From positions 1 through 32,960 of the IMG/VR virus record IMGVR_UViG_3300025151_000156: a stretch of DNA of 32,960 bases. The stretch is one strand, 5' to 3'. This stretch comes from a virus. Positions 16,966 to 24,128 of this stretch are shown here, one piece after another; position 1 is the first letter of the stretch; each line of letters opens with the position of its first letter. The position numbers and the translations under genes are program-made. Below the pieces are notes generated by a model. That model was not told the origin of the DNA. It saw only the letters and a list, made by a program, of their open reading frames with translations, and searched no databases.

Positions 16966-18633
16966 TTATGCTGCCGCTTCTTTTTCAAATTGTCGCATCA
17001 TTGCATACATTCGTTTTGCACCTTTTTCACGATCATTACCACCTGCACCTCTAACAGCTTTTGCTGTCATTACAAACTCACCATCACTTAACATAGCAGG
17101 TATAGAATCACTTGTTCCTGTTCCAGGACCTTCTATTTCACCACCCTGCCTAGCTCGGGTAAATCGTTGGTAGAATGGGTTTGAACCGTAAAATGTCCGT
17201 GGATTAAAACCATACTGGAATCTACCAGAAGCAATATCTTCTTCTAATAAATCTTGCCCTGTTTTTTCAAATGCTGTTTTATCTAATGCTTCTTGTTCTG
17301 CAGGAAATAAAGCATCTGCTGCTAATATACCAGCTCCACCAACTGCTAATAATGGCCCATATCTTGTAAGAACACCTGCATCTTTAGCTAATCCAGGACG
17401 GTTTGGCGATAAATAGGTACCAAACAAATCACTTCCTTTATCAACTATATTTCCTAAAAACGAAACGTTTCCTGTACCCATATCAGGGCCTTGAGCAATT
17501 ATCCCTGCTTGTCTAGCAGTTTCCGAAGAACCAACATTTGGAGAAAACGCACCAGTTGACATTTCTGCTCCTACCCCTGTAACATTTGGGCTTTGGAAAA
17601 CTGGTGGTACATTAGCTCCAGCAGGTGGGATAGAACCAGATTTAAACAACTCGGGCGGAGCTCCTATTCCAGGAGAAGGTGGAGCCATGCTTGCCTCAAT
17701 ACCGCTGATATTATTCATAGCTGCTCGCATATCCCCAAAACCAGCACCTGTCCGTGTGGCTGCTGGCCCTGTTTGAACACCCATTCCTGCAAAGTTGGGA
17801 TCAACAGATGCAACTAAATTATTAGAGATACCTGTTTCTAAAGGTATACTTGGGATACTTGCATCTAAGCCAATACCTTCCATGCCACCAAAGCCTAATC
17901 CAGCATCTGCAAATACTTGGTTTGTAATTGGCGAAGCATTAGCTGATAAACTAAATGTTTCTGCAGGAACGCCTATAGCAGCATCGGGGCTAATAGCAGG
18001 AGTAGGTGTAGCACCTTGACCGAAAACACTTTTTATAGAAGGTAGACCCATACTTTCAGGTGTAGCTGTAAAACCTCCTAAACTACCTGCAGATAAAGCA
18101 GAACCAACACCTGCCATACCACCTGCAATCACAGCATTTTTCAAAGAGGTTTTAAAATCATTACCTGCAATCAAATTACCAGCTAGACTGCCAATACCTG
18201 CTGTAAGAAAAAGAGGCATAGCAGGTAACAAAAAAGGAGCAACAATCGGTAAAACAATCGGGGCTACCTTTTTTGCAATATTGATAACTTTTTTGCCAAC
18301 TTTTTTAATTTTTTTAAATAATTTTTTAAAGAAAAACTCAGGTTGTCCTGTAACAGGGTTTAACGAGTTCATTTCATTACCAACAACATACCGCTCTGGC
18401 TGTAACCCAAGCTCTTCCATTTGTTGATATATCATAGTTTTAAGTTTAGGGTTACTTTCTAATACTTCCAACGGAAGCACTGTTTCACCTTCAGCAGCAT
18501 GAACTACATATGTATCGCCATTTCTACCAAACTCTGCAAGTAAATCAGCAGCACCTTTAAGCTGTTGCATACCACCATCAGGAACTAACGGTTGGTCTTT
18601 AACCTCATAACCTAAAGATTCAATTCCTTGCAT
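16966..18633 (-). CDS. Virion protein with polybasic amphipathic segment and hydrophobic stretch, 555 aa
   Basis: Probable internal virion or tail protein. After an N-terminal globular part (NGDTYVVHAAEGETVLPLEV near 38-57) comes a conspicuous stretch: PEFFFKKLFKKIKKVGKKV at 98-116, INIAKKVAPIVLPIVAPF at 117-134, then a hydrophobic Gly/Ala segment to about 155 (LFLTAGIGSLAGNLIAG). This looks like a membrane-active helix pair. Residues 160-480 are low-complexity Gly/Pro/Ser/Ala. The C-terminus has QGGEIEGPGTG, then SDSIPAMLSDGEFVM and a basic helix, a combination I recall from marine phage virion proteins. A membrane role during DNA ejection is inferred. The first in-frame ATG is used; AGGG precedes it at a long spacing. 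A 100-bp gap separates it from the upstream gene. Confidence 0.65.
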   Translation of the reverse strand: MQGIESLGYEVKDQPLVPDGGMQQLKGAADLLAEFGRNGDTYVVHAAEGETVLPLEVLESNPKLKTMIYQQMEELGLQPERYVVGNEMNSLNPVTGQPEFFFKKLFKKIKKVGKKVINIAKKVAPIVLPIVAPFLLPAMPLFLTAGIGSLAGNLIAGNDFKTSLKNAVIAGGMAGVGSALSAGSLGGFTATPESMGLPSIKSVFGQGATPTPAISPDAAIGVPAETFSLSANASPITNQVFADAGLGFGGMEGIGLDASIPSIPLETGISNNLVASVDPNFAGMGVQTGPAATRTGAGFGDMRAAMNNISGIEASMAPPSPGIGAPPELFKSGSIPPAGANVPPVFQSPNVTGVGAEMSTGAFSPNVGSSETARQAGIIAQGPDMGTGNVSFLGNIVDKGSDLFGTYLSPNRPGLAKDAGVLTRYGPLLAVGGAGILAADALFPAEQEALDKTAFEKTGQDLLEEDIASGRFQYGFNPRTFYGSNPFYQRFTRARQGGEIEGPGTGTSDSIPAMLSDGEFVMTAKAVRGAGGNDREKGAKRMYAMMRQFEKEAAA

Positions 18634-18694
18634 ATTGCGATACCCTAAATCGTTTACATCTATGCAGGGAGCGATTCCTGACTACGCTGCAAGA

Positions 18695-18723
18695 AGCATA
18701 CAGTCAAGAAAACTTTTTCGCAA
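18695..18723 (-). promoter_or_regulatory. Weak internal promoter candidate before the internal virion genes
   Basis: The 100-bp gap 18634-18733 is the longest non-coding stretch in the late block. On the minus strand it holds TTGCGA (18723-18718) and TATGCT (18700-18695), each four of six matches to consensus, spaced 17 bases apart. It could boost the five genes for internal virion proteins, but the match is weak and chance cannot be excluded. Confidence 0.25.
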
Positions 18724-18733
18724 CCTACTTTCA

Positions 18734-19027
18734 TCATACTGTAACTGTTACCGAACCTACATTTCCTGTTGCGCTAACACCTCTAGGATGCGAACGGTTA
18801 ATTGTTACTATTTTAACAAATCCATCTTGTTGAAAAAGAGCGCCTGTTTCTAATCCAAACGCATCTTCTTGTAATGCAGTAAGAGTCAAATTTGTATTTC
18901 TGCCTTCTCCAGGACTCAAAAACTGTTGTATAAATACCTGAAACGTTCGCACAACAGAGTTTGCATAATCTTGTTTATACTCTGCAGGGGCAACAGGAAA
19001 TTGTGGGGGTGGTAAAATCCTCGCCAT
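18734..19027 (-). CDS. Small conserved virion-associated protein (97 aa)
   Basis: I do not recognise a named family. The first 13 residues are Pro-rich (MARILPPPQFPVAP). A helical segment follows (DYANSVVRTFQVFIQQF), and the C-terminal half is beta-rich (FVKIVTINRS, GSVTVTV). No Cys, signal peptide or membrane span. The ATG shares one base with the stop of the tail-hub gene (TAATG), so it is translationally coupled to it and may be a partner, plug or assembly factor of the hub. That role is a guess from coupling only. Confidence 0.7.
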   Translation of the reverse strand: MARILPPPQFPVAPAEYKQDYANSVVRTFQVFIQQFLSPGEGRNTNLTLTALQEDAFGLETGALFQQDGFVKIVTINRSHPRGVSATGNVGSVTVTV

Positions 19028-20952
19028 TACCTACGGCCATCTGGTCTTATATCTACTCTTGGCGAGCCTAGCCTCCATCCTGCTGCTAAATCAGTAGAAG
19101 AAACTTTTAATGCAAACGACCTACCTCGTAATCTTACATGCACTAAATCTGTAAATTGCTCTACAGTAGTGGTGCTTTCTGCTACTGTTTGTGTGACTGT
19201 ACTAGGGTCATTTTGTGTATACGCACTTCCAGGACCTGCTCTAGTTTGCAAAGTAAACAGAGCAGAGGGAGAACTATTTGTAGAGTTTCTAAATGTAATA
19301 TCGGGTATAAGACGGTGAACAAAAGTAAATTGATCACCATCACCTATATCAAATTGACTAGACTCTATATGTGCAGCAAGAGCAGAAGCTGGTTCTGTAC
19401 TACCATCATCAAAACCATTTTCATGGTCATATACATAATGATCTGTTCCAACACTGACGGGGTATTGTTCTATACCCCTATCTAACCAAGCTGTTCTAGC
19501 TAATGAACCTGTATACCAAATTTGTTGTTCGTAATTGTAAATAACGTATTTATCATTTTCATCACTTGCCTCGGAAGGATAAAACCACCAAATTTCTGCA
19601 AATGAAGAGTTCAGCCCAGAAGCTATTTTTCTACCTTGACTCCAATTTAAATCTGAAAATACATGGTCGCGCACACTACACGGCATTCTTTGAACTGTGC
19701 CTGTGTACACATAAAATTCATTTTTACCCATCCAATACACTGTATCTTGTACAGATGTAACAGCAAGAGGTCCTGCAATAGTGGTATTATCTGCTATTGT
19801 ACTTAAACCAAAAGTAAAAGGAGGCCCTATAAATTGCATCGCATGTAAACTGGTTTCAGTAAAAATAAGTATTTGTTGGCGTGTTTCAACTGCTTTTATA
19901 ATTTCAGAACCAACACCAAGTTTTAAATCACCTGCGGTATTAGTAGCTGTAGAGGCCCAATCTGTTAAACTTCCTTGGTCTGCAAACCTTATAAGCAGAG
20001 GATCTTGCACACCAATATTATCAGCAGGGTCACAACCAAATGCAATAACATGTCTATCTACATCTGATACAAGCACTTGTTTTGCTATTGTAGGTGCAGA
20101 GGTAGAACCTGATAAAGAATTTAATAAAACTGCTCTGTTTGCTGTTGTACCAGATTTATCCCAATAAGCGATTTGCCCATCTCTTACATTTAGCAGTAAA
20201 TCTTCACCAAAGTTATCATGTGACCAAATTCGTAAATTATTTGTACTTACTGCTACATCTGCATCAGAGTTCCAAGTGCCTCTTCCATATGCTCCTGCGT
20301 TCCAACCGACTCCTGGAACGGCAACATCTATACCTACATTTACTTGATACTGTGCTACGGTTGATCCTCCACCATTACCTGTATCACTACCGTTTGCAGT
20401 TACCGGAGTAGGATTTAAACCACTTGTAGTTGTTATGGATGCTATTGTTGTTCCTGCTGTTCTAGCTTGTATAGTAAAAGTGTTGCTGGTTGGAACAGAA
20501 ACAATTTGATATTCTTGATTTAGAACAGCAGCAGTTATATTACCGCCTAGAGAAACAGCAGAGGAAAATGTAACAAAATCGTTTATTACCGCTCCATGAT
20601 CAGTATCAGTAACTGTTATTGTAGAAGAACCATTTGTAGCTGCAAAAGTAGCTTCTCCTGTAACAGTAGAGCGCACAGGCGTTATATCAAAAAAAGATTG
20701 ACCCACTAATAAATAGTATTTAAGGTGTGTGCCTATACCAATAAATGTTCCACCATCTAATGCTGTCCAATTATGTAAAGCTCTTGCAGAACCAAGAATA
20801 GCTTCTGTAGATTTTTTTAGCCAACCACCAATTTTTTCAGCATAACCTGCTCTGAATCGTACTTTGTCTGAATCAAACCAACCACCCTCATTACTATAAG
20901 AAGTGGTTTCTTTATTAATCCCAGGACGAAAATTTAACTTAGTTAAGGGCAT
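19027..20952 (-). CDS. P22 gp10-like DNA stabilisation / tail hub protein, 641 aa
   Basis: Recognised as the phage stabilisation-protein type: a beta-propeller-like protein that closes the tail tube beneath the adaptor ring in short-tailed phages. Family-like segments are the start MPLTKLNFRPGINKETTSYS, SDKVRFRAGYAEKIGGW (28-44), RHVIAFGCDPADN, the core LLIRFADQGSLTDW through LKLGVGSEIIKAVETRQQ, then YWMGKNEFYVYTG and FAEIWWFYPSE. Residues about 97-205 look like a separate inserted beta domain (FAATNGSSTITVTDTDHG ... ASDTGNG-type end), similar in pattern to FCCH-like domains found inserted in phage proteins. The C-terminal 100 residues are beta-rich. The gene is flanked by the propeller genes and the internal virion genes, as expected for a hub. 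Confidence 0.7.
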   Translation of the reverse strand: MPLTKLNFRPGINKETTSYSNEGGWFDSDKVRFRAGYAEKIGGWLKKSTEAILGSARALHNWTALDGGTFIGIGTHLKYYLLVGQSFFDITPVRSTVTGEATFAATNGSSTITVTDTDHGAVINDFVTFSSAVSLGGNITAAVLNQEYQIVSVPTSNTFTIQARTAGTTIASITTTSGLNPTPVTANGSDTGNGGGSTVAQYQVNVGIDVAVPGVGWNAGAYGRGTWNSDADVAVSTNNLRIWSHDNFGEDLLLNVRDGQIAYWDKSGTTANRAVLLNSLSGSTSAPTIAKQVLVSDVDRHVIAFGCDPADNIGVQDPLLIRFADQGSLTDWASTATNTAGDLKLGVGSEIIKAVETRQQILIFTETSLHAMQFIGPPFTFGLSTIADNTTIAGPLAVTSVQDTVYWMGKNEFYVYTGTVQRMPCSVRDHVFSDLNWSQGRKIASGLNSSFAEIWWFYPSEASDENDKYVIYNYEQQIWYTGSLARTAWLDRGIEQYPVSVGTDHYVYDHENGFDDGSTEPASALAAHIESSQFDIGDGDQFTFVHRLIPDITFRNSTNSSPSALFTLQTRAGPGSAYTQNDPSTVTQTVAESTTTVEQFTDLVHVRLRGRSFALKVSSTDLAAGWRLGSPRVDIRPDGRR

Positions 20953-20965
20953 TATAAAAAACTCA

Positions 20966-22414
20966 TTACTCTTTCACTATAAGTTCCGTTGCAGATATAG
21001 CTGTCCCTGCAAAAACACTTGTACTATCTGCTGTCAATCCGAGTGTACCGTCCCCCTGCACAAAATATTGTTGTCCTGCTGTAAGAGATGTTTGATCAGC
21101 ATTAACTGTCCCTACAACATCAACAGTTACACTTTGTCCATCTGCATATGATCCACCTGTTGCTATACCAATGTAATTTTCTGTGGTTATGTTTTGGGAA
21201 GCGTTTCTTAATATTCTTGCAGTGCCATCATCTCCATCACCTGCATCTTTATATGAAATAACTGTTCTTTCTGCGTTGCTATCATAACCTAAACCAATAT
21301 ACTCTGTGTTAGTGTTAAATGTAGCAGGTGTATTGAAACTGATGGAATTACTAGAACCAACAGTTCCTATGACATATGTACCAGCATTACTATTATCTAC
21401 ATCTCTATACGCTATGACCACCACTCCAGCGGAAGCATCAAACACTGCATCAATGTATTGATTATCAGCAGATGCAAAAACGACAGGTGTACCAAGGCTA
21501 TTAAACTCTGTATTGTTTACGTCACCCACCACTGCTGTACCGTAGCTACTATTGCTATCATCGTGATATGCCATCACGATTCTTTGATTAGTGCTATCGT
21601 ATGCTAAACCTACGTAATCGCCACCAGTAACAGATACTCGTATCTCACTACCAAAACTTATAGATGTTCCTGATACAGTACCTACACACAAACTAGGATA
21701 ATAACTATTACCTAAATCAATATAGCCAAAAACAACCCTTTGTTGATCGCTATCATAAACACACCGAGGAAAATGTGTATTTGCATTATTAAATACAACA
21801 GGAGTGCCAAACGATATAGATGTACCGCTTACTGTTGCTACAACAGCAGTGCCATGACCACTGTTACCAAAGTCAGTATAACTGATAACAACTTTGTTAG
21901 TGCTACTATCGAAGCAAGCATCTATATATACAGCGTTGTTAGTCGTAAAAGTAGCTTCCGACCCAAAACTGATGCTGTTATCGCTAGGGTCTACAGTGCC
22001 AACTACTGCCTTACCTTTGTTACTATCTGTCGTATCTCTGTAAGCTATAACAATTTTGTTAGAGTTTGAATCAAAAGCTATACCATAAAATTCTGCTTCA
22101 CCTGATGAATCAAAAGCAACAGTAGTTCCAAATGTTACAGATGTACCACTTACTGAACCGACGGTTGCTGTTCCATTACTATTACTTCCATTTTTATGTG
22201 CAATAACAATTCTATTACTATTACTATCAAATGCCACACGATTGTAGTTAGATGCATCACTTGAATATTCTGTTTCAGAACCAAGTGATAATGTAGTTTC
22301 TGCAACTGCGCTCACCGTTCCTGCACTATTTGCTATGACAGGCTTACCATTAGCTATAGCACCAGATGCGATTGCTCTGTATTTACCTTTTTCTGTTGGT
22401 GGTACTGTACGCAT
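20966..22414 (-). CDS. Seven-repeat beta-propeller tail protein, copy 3 (482 aa)
   Basis: Residues about 44-395 consist of exactly seven imperfect repeats of about 52 residues. Each has the pattern (V/T)F...(I)AFDS(N/S)xNKxVIAYxD, then (G)TAVVGTVSG, then TSISFGTPV. The count and length fit a seven-bladed beta-propeller, probably a receptor-binding domain of a tail fibre or spike. The N-terminal cap (RAIASGAIANGKPVIANSAG, 13-32) and C-terminal cap (NITTENYIGIATGGSYADG, then LTAGQQYFVQGDGTLGLTAD and ATELIVKE) are shared with the two neighbouring paralogues, so caps and propeller are separate modules. Blade 4 (with PRCVYDSDQQRVVFGYIDLG) and blade 7 are the most divergent. AAGG lies seven bases before the ATG; the gap to the previous paralogue is 2 bases. 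Confidence 0.75.
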   Translation of the reverse strand: MRTVPPTEKGKYRAIASGAIANGKPVIANSAGTVSAVAETTLSLGSETEYSSDASNYNRVAFDSNSNRIVIAHKNGSNSNGTATVGSVSGTSVTFGTTVAFDSSGEAEFYGIAFDSNSNKIVIAYRDTTDSNKGKAVVGTVDPSDNSISFGSEATFTTNNAVYIDACFDSSTNKVVISYTDFGNSGHGTAVVATVSGTSISFGTPVVFNNANTHFPRCVYDSDQQRVVFGYIDLGNSYYPSLCVGTVSGTSISFGSEIRVSVTGGDYVGLAYDSTNQRIVMAYHDDSNSSYGTAVVGDVNNTEFNSLGTPVVFASADNQYIDAVFDASAGVVVIAYRDVDNSNAGTYVIGTVGSSNSISFNTPATFNTNTEYIGLGYDSNAERTVISYKDAGDGDDGTARILRNASQNITTENYIGIATGGSYADGQSVTVDVVGTVNADQTSLTAGQQYFVQGDGTLGLTADSTSVFAGTAISATELIVKE

Positions 22415-22416
22415 AT

Positions 22417-23853
22417 TTAGCCTTTCACCAATAATTTAGTAGCAGTAACCGCTGTTCCTGCTGTTACAGAGGGGGTATCTGCAGTTAGGGCGATTGTGCC
22501 ATCTGTTTGAACAAAATACGTTTGCCCTGCGGTCAACCCTGTTTGATTTTCGTCTAATGCACCTTGCGTATTAATAAGGATTTTAGCACCATCTGCTACT
22601 GAATGTTCTGAAAAACCAACAAAGTTTTCTGAGGAAAGACTTGCAGTTCCTAAAGTTAAAACATATGCGGTTCCATAATAACTATTACCTGAATCGTTAT
22701 GTGCAACCACCAATTTATTATTAGAACTATCAAAAACTACAATAGAATGCGCTCCTCCTGTATCTGTATCTATAATAAAATCACTTCCAAAAGTAATACT
22801 ATTACCACTCACAGTTCCTGTTACTACACTAAACCCACCATTAGAGTTTACTATAACTATTTTATCGTTAAAAGGATCATACGCAATACCTACATAAGAT
22901 GCAGCATTTCCTGATGCTGGAGTATCAAAATTGATAGCGTCTCCAAAACTTATAGAAGTTCCAGATACTGTTCCTACCCTTGCTTCTCCTACATTAGAAC
23001 TACCTGAATTTGCATAGGCAACTATTGTTTTTTGTTGATCAGGGTCATATGCGTTTGCCATATAATTTGCAACTGCTGACGAGGTAAAAGTTGTTGCACT
23101 TCCAAAACTTATACCTGTACCCGACACTGTTCCTACAATTCCAGTACCATAGTTGCTATTATCTGTATCCGTATACGTTATTACAATTTTGTTGTTTGTG
23201 CTATCAAATGACAATGAAATGTTGCTAGAACCAGCACTTTCAAATACGGTAGCTGTACCGAAACTAATACTTGTTCCGCTTACAGTGCCTACTACAGCAG
23301 TTCCATAGTTACCACTACCAGCATCTCTGTATCCAATAACAACTTTATTAGAGTTTGAGTCAAACGTAGCCCCTTGAGGATAATTTAAAGGTTGAGCAGC
23401 CCATTGTGCCTCACTTCCAAGACTAATGCTTGTACCGCTAACAGTGCCAACTTTAGCCTTTCCCACGCCACCTCTTCTATAAAGTAAAACTACTTTATTT
23501 GAGTCTGAATCAAATACAACATTAGGTTCAATAACATTCGATTCTATCGTAACAGGCGTTCCATAACTTATAGATGTACCTGATACTGTTCCCACAATTA
23601 CTAAACCATCATTATTGCTACCATTTCCATATGCAATAATAACTTTATTGTTAGAGCTATCAAAAGCCATGTTTATATAATTTGTTGGATTAACACTTTG
23701 AAACACAGCTGCTGATCCTACACTATCAGGATTAGGGACACTCACAGTTCCATCAGTATTTACAATAACAGGTTTTCCAGCAGCAGATATCGCACCACTG
23801 GCAGTAGCGGTTATCTCCCTAGGTAATAGAGGATTATTACCAATTACACGCAT
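22417..23853 (-). CDS. Seven-repeat beta-propeller tail protein, copy 2 (478 aa)
   Basis: Residues about 47-400 are seven imperfect repeats of 48-55 residues of the AFDSSNNKVIIAYxxx / VGTVSGTSISYGTPV type, fitting one seven-bladed beta-propeller. Caps match the paralogues: N-terminal ITATASGAISAAGKPVIVN (13-31) and C-terminal LSSENFVGFSEHSVADG (406-422) followed by LTAGQTYFVQTDGTIALTAD and ATKLLVKG. The caps recall modules from memory in marine phage tail proteins, where different middle domains occur. Blade 6 is altered (VGIAYDPFNDKIVIVNSNGG) and lacks the usual GTA strand. It is probably a virion receptor-binding or decoration protein. It follows the 87-aa gene after 8 bases with a weak ribosome binding site. 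Confidence 0.75.
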   Translation of the reverse strand: MRVIGNNPLLPREITATASGAISAAGKPVIVNTDGTVSVPNPDSVGSAAVFQSVNPTNYINMAFDSSNNKVIIAYGNGSNNDGLVIVGTVSGTSISYGTPVTIESNVIEPNVVFDSDSNKVVLLYRRGGVGKAKVGTVSGTSISLGSEAQWAAQPLNYPQGATFDSNSNKVVIGYRDAGSGNYGTAVVGTVSGTSISFGTATVFESAGSSNISLSFDSTNNKIVITYTDTDNSNYGTGIVGTVSGTGISFGSATTFTSSAVANYMANAYDPDQQKTIVAYANSGSSNVGEARVGTVSGTSISFGDAINFDTPASGNAASYVGIAYDPFNDKIVIVNSNGGFSVVTGTVSGNSITFGSDFIIDTDTGGAHSIVVFDSSNNKLVVAHNDSGNSYYGTAYVLTLGTASLSSENFVGFSEHSVADGAKILINTQGALDENQTGLTAGQTYFVQTDGTIALTADTPSVTAGTAVTATKLLVKG

Positions 23854-23861
23854 GGGCTATC

Positions 23862-24125
23862 TTACTCTTCTTCTCTTGGATCAACAAAATTTTCGTTTGC
23901 AGACCATGTGGTACCGTCAAACTTATACTTGTTGCCGTACCAATCTGAAGGTGCGTTATCTACATCTTCATGTAAAGTTGCATTGCCACTGTTAAGATCA
24001 CCTATATAAAAATCTACAGGGTCACTACCTACAGTGATTTTATCAGAAGCCATGCTGACTGCTTTATCGTCAGCGAGTAAGTATTTTGATATTTTAGTTG
24101 AGTTTTCTATTATTGTTTTTGCCAT
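23862..24125 (-). CDS. Small conserved tail-associated protein (87 aa)
   Basis: A short acidic protein starting MAKTIIENSTKISKYLLADD and ending in PREEE. Midway it has FYIGDLNSGNATLHEDV and a C-terminal GNKYKFDGTTWSANENF. From memory, small proteins of this pattern are common beside marine phage tail genes; I know no function. It lies between propeller copy 1 and copy 2, with GAAAGG seven bases before the ATG and 3- and 8-base gaps on either side. Position suggests a chaperone, adaptor or collar for the propeller fibres. Confidence 0.7.
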   Translation of the reverse strand: MAKTIIENSTKISKYLLADDKAVSMASDKITVGSDPVDFYIGDLNSGNATLHEDVDNAPSDWYGNKYKFDGTTWSANENFVDPREEE

Positions 24126-24128
24126 AAT

